From: Cupriavidus lacunae
GTDB lineage: Bacteria > Pseudomonadota > Gammaproteobacteria > Burkholderiales > Burkholderiaceae
Length of the DNA stretch: 64,000 bases
Assembly: GCF_003353055.1 (NCBI RefSeq)
Contig: NZ_QKWJ01000025.1
Location: 37,743-101,742, forward strand
Reading direction: 5' to 3'
In this document: positions 24,384 through 38,408 of the stretch, in pieces
Numbering within the stretch: the stretch's first letter is position 1
How the letters are laid out: the number at the start of each line of letters is the position of its first letter
Made by a program: the position numbers and the translations under genes
Notes under the pieces: generated by a model
The model's input: only the letters and a program-made list of their open reading frames with translations
Databases searched by the model: none
What the model was told of the DNA's origin: nothing

Positions 24384-26069
24384 ATGGCGACCACAGCCCA
24401 CCTGGATACCTTCGCGCGCGACCGCCTGCCGCCGCCCGACACGTGGCCGGTGTTCCGCTTCAATGCCGATACCGACTACCCGGAGCGGATGAACGCCGCG
24501 GTGGAGCTGGTCGATCGCCATGTGCGCGAAGGCCGCGGCGAGCGCATCGCCGTCCGCCATCGCCGCGACGGCAAGATCGAGACAATCACGTATGCGCAAT
24601 TGGCGGCGCTGGTGAGCCGCATCGCCCATGTGCTGGTCGAGGACATGAAGCTGGTGCCCGGCAACCGGGTGCTGCTGCGCGGGCCCAACAACCTGATGAT
24701 GGCCGCCAGCTGGCTGGCCACGCTCAAGGCGGGCCTGATCGCGGTGCCGACCATGCCGTTGCTGCGCGCCAAGGAACTGAAGCAGATCATCGACAAGGCC
24801 CAGGTCAGCGCCGCACTGTGCGATGCGCGGCTGCGCGAGGAACTCGATGCCAACCAGCTGGCAGGCGGCGAGTTCCATTGCCCGAGCCTGGCACGCGCGC
24901 TGTACTTCAACGGTGAAGGCGAGGGTTCGCTGGAGGCGGCGATGGCGGGCAAGCCGGAGACCTTCGACGCCTGCGACACCGCCAGCGACGATGTCTGTCT
25001 GATCGCCTTCACCAGCGGCACCACTGGCCAGCCCAAGGGCACCATGCATTTCCACCGCGACGTGCTGGCCATGTGCGACCTGTTCCCGCGCCAGGTGCTG
25101 CGCCCGCAGCCGGACGACGTATTCTGCGGCACGCCGCCGATCGCCTTCACCTTCGGGCTGGGCGGCATGCTGTGTTTCCCGCTGCGCATCGGCGCCAGCA
25201 CAGTGCTGGCGGAGAAACTGTCGCCTGAGATGTTGCTGGAACTGATCCAGGATTTCCGCGCCACCATTGTCTTTACCGCGCCGACCTTCTACCGGCAGAT
25301 GGCAGCGCTGGCCCCGCGCTATGACCTGTCCAGCCTGAAGAAGAGCGTGTCGGCCGGCGAGGCCCTGCCCGACGCCACGCGCCAGAGCTGGAAGGCGGCC
25401 ACCGGCATCGAGATGACCGACGGCATCGGCGGCACCGAGATGATGCATATCTTTATCTCCAGCGCCGGCGCCGACGTGAAGCCCGGCGCAATCGGGCGCG
25501 TGGTGCCGGGCTATGTAGCGCAGATCGTCGACGAGAACATGCAGCCCTTGCCGCCGGGCCAGGTCGGCAAGCTGGCGGTGCAGGGGCCGACCGGCTGCCG
25601 CTACCTGGACGATCCGCGGCAGGCCAACTATGTGAAAGCGGGCTGGAACCTGCCGGGCGATACCTTCGTAGTCGACGAGGATGGCTATTACTTCTACCAG
25701 GCGCGCTCGGACGACATGATTATCTCGGCCGGCTACAACATCGCCGGGCCGGAGGTGGAGAGCGCACTGATGCAGCATGAGGCCGTTGCCGAATGCGGCG
25801 TGATCGGCGCACCCGACGATGAGCGCGGGCAGGTGGTCACCGCCTATGTGGTGCTGCGCGAGGGCACGGCCGCGGACGACGCCACGCGCACCGCGCTGCA
25901 GGACTACGTCAAGCGCCGGATCGCGCCCTACAAGTATCCGCGCCGCATCGTGTTCGTGACGGCGCTGCCGCGCACCGAGACCGGCAAGCTGCAGCGCTTC
26001 CGGCTGCGGCAGATGGCGGAGCAGGGCAACGGCAACGGTCGTAACAGCAACGGCGCGGGGAAGCCATGA
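24384..26069 (+). CDS. Aryl-CoA ligase, probably 2-aminobenzoate-CoA ligase
   Basis: A 561-residue ANL ligase. A3 loop IAFTSGTTGQPKGTMHFHRD (about 211-230), A5 TDGIGGTEMMHIFISS, A7/A8 GDTFVVDEDGYYFYQARSDD followed by MIISAGYNIAGPEVE, and A10 lysine in RTETGKLQRFRL. The benzoate-CoA ligase group has the same TDGIGxTEM and ARSDDMI patterns. It makes the CoA ester that the flavoprotein at 19107 would attack, so its substrate should be an aromatic acid such as anthranilate or salicylate. A ribosome site (AGGAGATAAG) precedes ATG 24384. The stop overlaps the thioesterase start (ATGA). Confidence 0.85.
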   Translation: MATTAHLDTFARDRLPPPDTWPVFRFNADTDYPERMNAAVELVDRHVREGRGERIAVRHRRDGKIETITYAQLAALVSRIAHVLVEDMKLVPGNRVLLRGPNNLMMAASWLATLKAGLIAVPTMPLLRAKELKQIIDKAQVSAALCDARLREELDANQLAGGEFHCPSLARALYFNGEGEGSLEAAMAGKPETFDACDTASDDVCLIAFTSGTTGQPKGTMHFHRDVLAMCDLFPRQVLRPQPDDVFCGTPPIAFTFGLGGMLCFPLRIGASTVLAEKLSPEMLLELIQDFRATIVFTAPTFYRQMAALAPRYDLSSLKKSVSAGEALPDATRQSWKAATGIEMTDGIGGTEMMHIFISSAGADVKPGAIGRVVPGYVAQIVDENMQPLPPGQVGKLAVQGPTGCRYLDDPRQANYVKAGWNLPGDTFVVDEDGYYFYQARSDDMIISAGYNIAGPEVESALMQHEAVAECGVIGAPDDERGQVVTAYVVLREGTAADDATRTALQDYVKRRIAPYKYPRRIVFVTALPRTETGKLQRFRLRQMAEQGNGNGRNSNGAGKP

Positions 26070-26491
26070 GCCCCGTGTTCCGCAGCACCGTGCTGGTGCG
26101 CTTCAAGCACTGCGACGCCGCGGGCATCGTGTTCTACCCGCGCTACTTCGAGATGCTCAACGACCTGATCGAAGACTGGTTCGGCGAGGCCTTGGGCTGG
26201 CCCTTCGATGTCATGCACGGCGAGGGCCGCGCCGGCGTGCCGACCGCCGAACTGGAGTGCCGCTTCCTGGCACCCAGTCGCCTGGGTGAGGTGCTGACGC
26301 GCGAACTGCGCGTGCTGAAGCTGGGCCAGTCCAGCTTTACCCTTGCGATCCGCTTCGCCGGCCCGCATGACGATACCCGCATGGAAGTGACGCAGCGGCT
26401 GGTCTGCGTCGATACCGGCTCGATTGCTCCGCAGCCGTTGCCCGATGCCGTGCGCGCGGCCATGTCGGCCTATCTGGTCGCCACGGCCTGA
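26066..26491 (+). CDS. Hotdog-fold acyl-CoA thioesterase (4-hydroxybenzoyl-CoA thioesterase type)
   Basis: A 141-residue protein with the signature VRFKHCDAAGIVFYPRYFEM (about 10-29), whose Asp is the catalytic residue of this thioesterase group. It overlaps the ligase by four bases. It probably rescues CoA from dead-end aryl-CoA esters or releases a pathway product. Complete at normal length. Confidence 0.88.
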   Translation: MSPVFRSTVLVRFKHCDAAGIVFYPRYFEMLNDLIEDWFGEALGWPFDVMHGEGRAGVPTAELECRFLAPSRLGEVLTRELRVLKLGQSSFTLAIRFAGPHDDTRMEVTQRLVCVDTGSIAPQPLPDAVRAAMSAYLVATA

Positions 26492-26536
26492 GTCCCGGAC
26501 TCCATTCATCCATAAAGCTATCAACAGGAACACATC

Positions 26537-26947
26537 ATGAAGATCCTGCAACCGCCCGACTGGGCACCCCCGCGCGGCTACGCCAACGGCACCATGACCG
26601 AAATGCAGGTCGGCAGCCGCCTGCTCTTTGTCGGCGGCCAGATCGGCTGGACCGGCAAATGTGAATTCGAGACCGACGACTTCGGCCTGCAGGTGGCGCA
26701 GGCGCTGCGCAATGTGGTCGCCGTGCTGGCGGCCGGCGACGCGCGGCCGGAACATATCGTGCGCATGACCTGGTATGTGAAGGACAAGGCGGAATATGTC
26801 GGTGCCTACAGGGCGATCGGCGAACATTACCGGGCCATTATCGGACGCCACTTCCCGGCGATGACGGCGGTCGAGGTCGCGGACCTGGTGGAGCCGCGCG
26901 CCAAGGTGGAAATCGAGGTCACGGCGGTCGTGCCGCCGCAGGCGTAA
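26537..26947 (+). CDS. RidA-family enamine/imine deaminase
   Basis: A 136-residue YjgF/YER057c/UK114 protein. It has RLLFVGGQIGWTGKCEFETDD near residues 22-42, ALRNVVAVLAAGDARPEHIVRMTWYVKDKAEY and the C-terminal MTAVEVADLVEPRAKVEIEV, where an Arg binds the substrate carboxylate in catalytic members. RidA hydrolyses enamines and imines to ketones and ammonia. As last gene of this operon it could deaminate the amino-cyclohexene intermediate expected from 2-aminobenzoyl-CoA, which favours anthranilate over salicylate as substrate. That role is inference. Confidence 0.85.
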   Translation: MKILQPPDWAPPRGYANGTMTEMQVGSRLLFVGGQIGWTGKCEFETDDFGLQVAQALRNVVAVLAAGDARPEHIVRMTWYVKDKAEYVGAYRAIGEHYRAIIGRHFPAMTAVEVADLVEPRAKVEIEVTAVVPPQA

Positions 26948-26961
26948 CGCAGCAGGCGCAG

Positions 26962-27004
26962 GGCAGGGCGGCAGCCGCCGGCGTGGCGGCGCTGCCGCCC
27001 TGCC
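26962..27004 (+). terminator. Strong GC hairpin ending the aromatic-CoA operon
   Basis: GGCAGGGCGGCAG (26962-26974) pairs perfectly with CTGCCGCCCTGCC (26992-27004), with an inner CCGCC/GGCGG stem. There is no U-run. It lies 15 bp after the ridA-type gene. Confidence 0.6.
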
Positions 27005-27024
27005 GCGCGCAAGTCCTTGAAAAC

Positions 27025-27053
27025 TTGAGAAATTGGGTGGCGCGGGATATAAT
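27025..27053 (+). promoter_or_regulatory. carA promoter
   Basis: TTGAGA (27025-27030), exactly 17 bp, then a perfect TATAAT (27048-27053). It leaves an untranslated leader of about 225 nt before carA, in which a small GAAAG/CTTTC hairpin is near the 5' end. Apart from the hairpin at 26962-27004 I see no gene in the 335-bp gap. Confidence 0.8.
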
Positions 27054-27282
27054 TCGAAAGTTTCGCTTTCAGAACCCTTCACCCTAGCGCCTACCGCTTT
27101 CCACCTTCCGCCGCCCCCATCCGCGCCGCCTTTGCTGCCCGCACTAAATGTGAAGCAAAGAGCATGTCGCGACCGGATCCGACCGCATCGGCGCAATGCC
27201 GCTGCCGCCGTCACGGATCCAGCCTGGGAGGCACGAGGCGTCGATTGGTCGGTCACGGGGTGAGTCCAGCAGGAGCCTACCC

Positions 27283-28419
<1,137 letters not shown>

Positions 28420-28455
28420 GCGCAGCCGGGAACAGCGCAGACACCGGGACATCCC

Positions 28456-29130
28456 ATGAACGCCTTCATGCATACCGCTTTCGGCATCACCGATTTCTGG
28501 ACCTATGTGCTGGGCACGATCTTCATCGTGCTGCTGCCGGGGCCGAACTCGATGTACGTGCTGTCGGTGGCGGCGCAGCGCGGCGTGCGCGCCGGCTACA
28601 AGGGCGCGTGCGGGGTGTTCCTGGGCGACTTCGTGCTGATGGTGCTGTCGGCGGCGGGCGTGGCCTCGCTGCTCAAGGCCAGCCCGGCGCTGTTCTATGT
28701 GGTGAAGTACATCGGCGCGGCCTACCTGGCGTGGATCGGGTTCAACATGCTGCGCGGCGCGCTGCGCAACTGGGCGGCGCGCGGCGAAGCCGCGCCTGCC
28801 ACGGCGAGCGCACCTGCGCCGGACCAGTCCGACCCGTTCCGCAAGGCGCTGCTGATCAGCCTGCTGAACCCGAAGGCGATCCTGTTCTTCATCTCGTTCT
28901 TCATCCAGTTCGTCGACCCGGCCTTTGCGTACCCGGTGCTGTCGTTCGGCGTGCTGGGGCTGGTGTGCCAGATCTGCAGCTTTGCCTACCTGACCACGAT
29001 CATCTTCGTGGGGGCGAAGCTGGCCGAAGCGTTCCGGCGCCGCCGCCGGCTGTCGGCCGGCATGTCCAGCGGGGTAGGCGCGATGTTCATCGGCTTCGGC
29101 GCCAAGCTGGCGACGGCCACGATGAACTGA
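28456..29130 (+). CDS. LysE/RhtB-family amino-acid exporter (LeuE-like)
   Basis: A 224-residue inner-membrane protein with about six hydrophobic segments. The family signature is LGTIFIVLLPGPNSMYVLSV (about 20-39), plus GVRAGYKGACGVFLGD and KALLISLLNPKAILFFISFF. These proteins export amino acids such as leucine, homoserine or lysine when they accumulate. It lies 36 bp after carA and 89 bp before carB on the same strand, so it is probably co-transcribed with them. A link to arginine or nitrogen overflow is possible but unproven. Confidence 0.88.
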   Translation: MNAFMHTAFGITDFWTYVLGTIFIVLLPGPNSMYVLSVAAQRGVRAGYKGACGVFLGDFVLMVLSAAGVASLLKASPALFYVVKYIGAAYLAWIGFNMLRGALRNWAARGEAAPATASAPAPDQSDPFRKALLISLLNPKAILFFISFFIQFVDPAFAYPVLSFGVLGLVCQICSFAYLTTIIFVGAKLAEAFRRRRRLSAGMSSGVGAMFIGFGAKLATATMN

Positions 29131-29219
29131 GCAAGACGATATTTTTGAATCCGGACGGATTCCCTGATTACCGGCGCGGTCCGCAGGCAAGGCGGACCGG
29201 CCCATAAAGAGAGCGTGCA

Positions 29220-32468
<3,249 letters not shown>

Positions 32469-32502
32469 TGGCCGGAAGGTAAGGCGAAGGCACATCGCAA
32501 AA

Positions 32503-32568
32503 GGCCGGGCGCCCTGCGCCCGGCCACCCCAGGAAGCCCGCCGGAGTTGCTGCCGGCGGGCTTCCTGG
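32503..32568 (+). terminator. Two consecutive strong hairpins after carB
   Basis: GGCCGGGCGC/GCGCCCGGCC (32503-32525) is followed by CCAGGAAGCCCGCCGG/CCGGCGGGCTTCCTGG (32529-32568), both perfect. No long U-run follows. Together they probably end the car transcript, possibly in both directions. Confidence 0.7.
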
Positions 32569-32714
32569 CCTAAACTACGTCAAATTCGTCGATCGATGCG
32601 GCCTGCCCGCATTCGATCCTGTCTGAAAGCCGCGGTTGAGCGGAAGTGCCCTGGCGGGGTTTGCCAGGGATGGCTCCAGCTCCGCTGCGGCTCATTTTTT
32701 TGTTGAACGAAGAC

Positions 32715-33191
32715 ATGAGCACCATTCCGATTACCAAGCGTGGCGCAGAGCTCCTGAAGGAGGAGTTGCAGCGCCTGAAGGCTGTCGAGCGTCCGGCGGT
32801 GATCAATGCCATCTCGGAAGCGCGCGCCCAGGGCGACCTGTCTGAAAACGCCGAATACGACGCCGCCAAGGAAAAGCAGGCCTTTATCGAAGGCCGCATC
32901 CTGGAAGTGGAGGCCAAGCTGTCGGCCGCGCAGGTCATCGACCCGACCCAGCTGGATACCGACGGCCGCATCGTCTTTGGCGCGACCGTGGACCTGGAAG
33001 ACCTGGAGTCCGGCAGCCCCGTCAGCTACCAGATCGTGGGCGATGACGAGGCCGACATCGACGTTGGCAAGATCTCGGTCAGCTCGCCCATCGCGCGTGC
33101 GCTGATCGGCAAGTTCGAAGGCGACGTCGCAATCGTGCTGGCCCCTGGCGGCGAGCGCGAGTACGAAGTCATTACCGTACGCTATATTTGA
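32715..33191 (+). CDS. greA: Transcription elongation factor GreA
   Basis: A 158-residue factor that makes stalled RNA polymerase cleave backtracked RNA. The N-terminal coiled coil carries the acidic tip ARAQGDLSENAEYDAA (about 36-51), and the C-terminal FKBP-like domain has IARALIGKFEGDVA. Start ATG 32715. The leader has a GCC/GGC hairpin (32649-32669) and a run of seven T about 20 bp before the start, a possible attenuator. Confidence 0.96.
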   Translation: MSTIPITKRGAELLKEELQRLKAVERPAVINAISEARAQGDLSENAEYDAAKEKQAFIEGRILEVEAKLSAAQVIDPTQLDTDGRIVFGATVDLEDLESGSPVSYQIVGDDEADIDVGKISVSSPIARALIGKFEGDVAIVLAPGGEREYEVITVRYI

Positions 33192-33244
33192 CGCCGGCCC
33201 GGCCGGCAGGCTTGCGCCTGCCTGGCCACCGGAAAGACCGGCTC

Positions 33245-33748
33245 GTGTTCTCCAGTTCCTATAACAATCTGCCGCCGCTGCCGCACCGCATCTTCCTGTT
33301 GCTGACGGTACTGTGGGCGGGCAGCCTGTGGACCGTCGGCTACATGGTGGCGCCGACGCTGTTTTCCGTGCTGCCCAGCCGCGAGACGGCGGGCATGATC
33401 GCCGGGCACCTGTTCCATACAGAGGCCATCGTCGGTGTCACTATCGGCGTGCTGCAACTGGTGCTGTGCAACGTGATGATCCGGCGCGGCGCCCACCGCT
33501 ACCGCGGCCTGCGCTGGCTGGTGCTGGGCATGCTGTGCTGCGTGCTGGCGGGTTACTTCGGTACCCAGCCGTTCATGGCCGGCCTGAAGGAAAAGGCGCT
33601 GGCGCTGGGCGTCGGGGTTTCGGAGTCGCCTTACAAGGCGCAATTCGGCATGCTGCACGGCGTGTCCAGCGCCTTCTACCTGCTGCAGAGCCTGCTGGCG
33701 CTGGCACTGGTGTGGCGCGCTTCGGCGCCGCGTTCGGCCGGAGAGTGA
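33245..33748 (+). CDS. DUF4149-type integral membrane protein
   Basis: A 167-residue protein with four hydrophobic helices: IFLLLTVLWAGSLWTVGYMV, AIVGVTIGVLQLVLCNVMI, GLRWLVLGMLCCVLAGYFG and SAFYLLQSLLALALVW. The conserved pattern VAPTLFSVLPSRETAGMIAG matches DUF4149. Its place between greA and yhbY is common in betaproteobacteria. Read from GTG 33245; the frame is open for 19 more codons upstream. Function unknown. Confidence 0.75.
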   Translation: MFSSSYNNLPPLPHRIFLLLTVLWAGSLWTVGYMVAPTLFSVLPSRETAGMIAGHLFHTEAIVGVTIGVLQLVLCNVMIRRGAHRYRGLRWLVLGMLCCVLAGYFGTQPFMAGLKEKALALGVGVSESPYKAQFGMLHGVSSAFYLLQSLLALALVWRASAPRSAGE

Positions 33749-33835
33749 GCCCGGCCGCCGGCACCGCCACGGGCGTGGCGTGCCGGCATCGGGGGCGCCT
33801 TGCGGCGGCCCCCTTCATGCTTGAGCTGGCAGCGT

Positions 33836-34339
33836 TCAGCCCAGCGCCTTCTTCTTCTGGCTGGTCGGACGGGCGCGCGAACGCTTGACGTTACCGCCGG
33901 CCGTGACGCGCTCGTTGCCAAGCACCGTGACTTCCTTGCGGGTCGGGCGGCGGTTCGGCGCGGCGCTGGGCTTCTTCACCGTCACCGTGCGCGGAGCGGC
34001 GCCGCCGCGGCGGGCGGGGGTGTGGCGGCCGAGGTCTTCCGCCTGGTTTTCCTTCAGGCGGGCTTCGCCCGGACGCCAGACCACCAGCAGCTTGCCGATA
34101 TGCTGGATCGGCGCGGCGCTGAGCTGGTCGCAGATTTCTTCGTAGATGGCGATGCGGGCTTCGCGGTCATCGCCGAACACGCGGATCTTGATCAGGTCGT
34201 GGGCGGCCAGGCTGCGGTCGATTTCGGCCAGCACGGCACGGGTCAGGCCTTCCGCGCCGACCATTACGACCGGGTTCAGGGCATGGGCACGGGAGCGCAG
34301 GTCAGAGCGCTGGGCAGGGACTAGTTGTAGAGCGGGCAT
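33836..34339 (-). CDS. yhbY: CRM-domain ribosome-associated RNA-binding protein YhbY, with long basic tail
   Basis: A 167-residue protein. The first 97 residues are a CRM domain: RSDLRSRAHALNPVVMVGAE, LTRAVLAEIDRSLAAHDLIK, RVFGDDREAR and IGKLLVVWRPGE. E. coli YhbY (97 residues) associates with pre-50S ribosome particles. Here an extra tail of about 70 residues is rich in Arg, Lys, Thr and Pro (TVTVKKPSAAPNRRPTRKE; NVKRSRARPTSQKKK). Convergent with the DUF4149 gene and divergent from rlmE. The 297-bp gap to rlmE shows no gene. Confidence 0.88.
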   Translation of the reverse strand: MPALQLVPAQRSDLRSRAHALNPVVMVGAEGLTRAVLAEIDRSLAAHDLIKIRVFGDDREARIAIYEEICDQLSAAPIQHIGKLLVVWRPGEARLKENQAEDLGRHTPARRGGAAPRTVTVKKPSAAPNRRPTRKEVTVLGNERVTAGGNVKRSRARPTSQKKKALG

Positions 34340-34636
34340 AAGTTGGCGCTGGTATTGGGCGCTTGAAATAGTGATAGAGCGCTGGGGCGCTGGAAAATCG
34401 GGCGCTGCAGCCCGCGCCGGTCGTGACACGGCGGGTCGGGCAAAAACAGGCTGCCGACGGCCGCCGGAGGCGGCAAGCTGGCGGCTGATCAAGGCGCGCC
34501 GGCGGTCGGGATGCGGATTGGCGCGTATTATCCGTCAATCCGGCACTGTCGGGCAGCAAAATCATCAAAACAGTAGGAAAACCTTCGTGCGCGGCCCCGA
34601 GCGGCGGGCGGAGCAGGGAACAGGCTGGTATCTGGC

Positions 34637-35302
34637 ATGGCAAAGAACAAGTTTAACCATTCGTGGCTGCACGACCACATCAACGATCCGTACGTGAAAA
34701 TGGCGCAGCGCGAGGGCTATCGCGCCCGCGCGGCCTACAAGCTCAAGGAGATCGACGAGCAGGACAAGCTGATCCGCCCGGGCCAGGTGATCGTCGACCT
34801 GGGCGCGGCGCCTGGCAGCTGGAGCCAGTACGCCCGCAACAAGCTGGCGGACTCGCCCCGGGCCAAGGACGGCCGGATTGACGGCGCCGTGGTGGCGATC
34901 GACCTGTTGCCGATGGAGCCTGTCGCCGACGTCACTTTCATCCAGGGCGATTTCCGTGAGGAATCGGTCTTCCGCGAGCTGGAAAGTGTGGTGCTGGACG
35001 CGTCCGGCGGCAACAAGATCGACCTTGTTTTGTCCGACATGGCCCCCAACTTGTCAGGTGTAGCCTTTGCCGATGCAGCCCGGATCGAGTACCTGTGCGA
35101 CCTGGCGCTGGAATTTGCGCAGGCCCACCTTAAGCCGGAGGGGGCATTGCTGGTAAAGTGTTTCCACGGGAGCGGCTATAGCCAGATCGTGGAAAAGTTC
35201 AAACGGCACTTCAAAGTGGTCGCGAAGCGCAAGCCTAAGGCGTCGCGCGACAAGTCTTCCGAGACCTTTATCCTTGGGCGCTACCTCAAGGCGGTGGATT
35301 GA
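34637..35302 (+). CDS. rlmE: 23S rRNA 2'-O-ribose methyltransferase (U2552)
   Basis: A 221-residue enzyme of the RrmJ/FtsJ family. SAM site VIVDLGAAPGSWSQYA (about 52-67) and the K-D-K-E catalytic set: Lys in AAYKLKEI, Asp in LVLSDMAPNLSGV, Lys in GALLVKCFHGSG and Glu in SSETFILGR. Starts at ATG 34637 and precedes ftsH, the classical heat-shock pair. Confidence 0.96.
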   Translation: MAKNKFNHSWLHDHINDPYVKMAQREGYRARAAYKLKEIDEQDKLIRPGQVIVDLGAAPGSWSQYARNKLADSPRAKDGRIDGAVVAIDLLPMEPVADVTFIQGDFREESVFRELESVVLDASGGNKIDLVLSDMAPNLSGVAFADAARIEYLCDLALEFAQAHLKPEGALLVKCFHGSGYSQIVEKFKRHFKVVAKRKPKASRDKSSETFILGRYLKAVD

Positions 35303-35459
35303 CCGATCTCGATATAAGCCAGGGCGGAATCAGGAATGTAGGGGAAAGTGCCCCCACCCGGTGCTATCGGCATCATAGTTTCTCTGTTTCCCCTCGAGGG
35401 CGGGCACTGCATTACAATGCAGCTATCCGTTGGCAAGGCAATTGCAAAGGAGTTCGGCC

Positions 35460-37343
<1,884 letters not shown>

Positions 37344-37402
37344 TCCTGCGATCGTCCCACTGACGACGCCGTCGTGATGGCTGCGTAGTATCTGTCCCTG
37401 AA

Positions 37403-37435
37403 GCCGGTGCCTGGTGCACCGGCTTTTCCTTTTTG
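37403..37435 (+). terminator. Rho-independent terminator of ftsH
   Basis: GCCGGTGC, loop CTGGT, GCACCGGC, then TTTTCCTTTTT. Confidence 0.88.
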
Positions 37436-37477
37436 CGCGGCAACCGTCGCGCGCGTATTGACTGAAGCATTCCTACC

Positions 37478-38344
37478 TTGCAGCAGAGTTCTCAGACCCG
37501 GTATTTCCAGTGCGGCCGTTTCCGCTTTGCCCTGGACCAGCGCCCGCTGGTGATGGGCATTCTCAATGTCACGCCCGATTCCTTCTCCGATGGCGGCCAG
37601 CACACCAGCCGTGATGCGGCCTTGCGCCACGCCGAGCAGATGATCGCCGAGGGCGTGGACATCATCGATATCGGCGGCGAATCCAGCCGGCCCGGTTCGG
37701 CGGCGCTGCCGCTGGAAGAAGAACTGGCGCGCGTGATCCCTGTGGTGGAAGCGCTGCGCGACTGCGGCAAGCCGCTGTCGATCGATACCTACAAGCCCGA
37801 GGTCATGCGTGCCGCGCTTGCGGCCGGAGCCGATCTCATCAACGATATCTGGGGTTTCCGCATGCCGGGCGCGGTCGAGGCCGTGGCGGCGGGGCAGGCG
37901 GGCCTGTGCGTGATGCATATGCAGCGCGACCCGCAGACCATGCAGGAGGACCCGCACTACGACGACGTGGTCGCCGAGGTGGCACAGTTCCTGGCCGAAC
38001 GCATCGACATGCTGCGCGCTGCCGGCATCGACGCCGCGCGTATATCCCTCGATCCGGGGTTTGGCTTCGGCAAGACGCCGGATCATAATCTGCGCCTGCT
38101 CGGGCAATTGCCGCGGCTGGCGCTGGAGGGCCTGCCGGTACTCGCGGGCATTTCGCGCAAGTCGACGCTGGGCGCGATCCTGGGCGGCCGGCCACCGCAG
38201 CAGCGCATTGCCGCCAGCATCGCCGCGGCCGTTTGTGCGGTGGAGCGCGGTGCGTTTATTGTCCGAGTGCATGATGTGGAACAGACCGTGGACGCTGTGA
38301 AGACCTGGTGGGCCGTGCGCAATGAATCCGTCGGCGCGGTCTGA
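37478..38344 (+). CDS. folP: Dihydropteroate synthase
   Basis: A 288-residue TIM-barrel enzyme that condenses p-aminobenzoate with 6-hydroxymethyl-dihydropterin diphosphate in folate synthesis; sulfonamides bind here. Motifs: MGILNVTPDSFSDGG (about 27-41), DIGGESSRPGS, DPGFGFGKTPDHNL, and the C-terminal RVHDVEQT. The first codon is a TTG without a clear ribosome site, so the true start is uncertain. glmM follows after 64 bp, as in many proteobacteria. Confidence 0.94.
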   Translation: MQQSSQTRYFQCGRFRFALDQRPLVMGILNVTPDSFSDGGQHTSRDAALRHAEQMIAEGVDIIDIGGESSRPGSAALPLEEELARVIPVVEALRDCGKPLSIDTYKPEVMRAALAAGADLINDIWGFRMPGAVEAVAAGQAGLCVMHMQRDPQTMQEDPHYDDVVAEVAQFLAERIDMLRAAGIDAARISLDPGFGFGKTPDHNLRLLGQLPRLALEGLPVLAGISRKSTLGAILGGRPPQQRIAASIAAAVCAVERGAFIVRVHDVEQTVDAVKTWWAVRNESVGAV

Positions 38345-38408
38345 ACCACCCGGGTACAGCCAGGCAGCACAACGCATACAGAACATAGAACAGAGAGGGA
38401 AACAGCGA

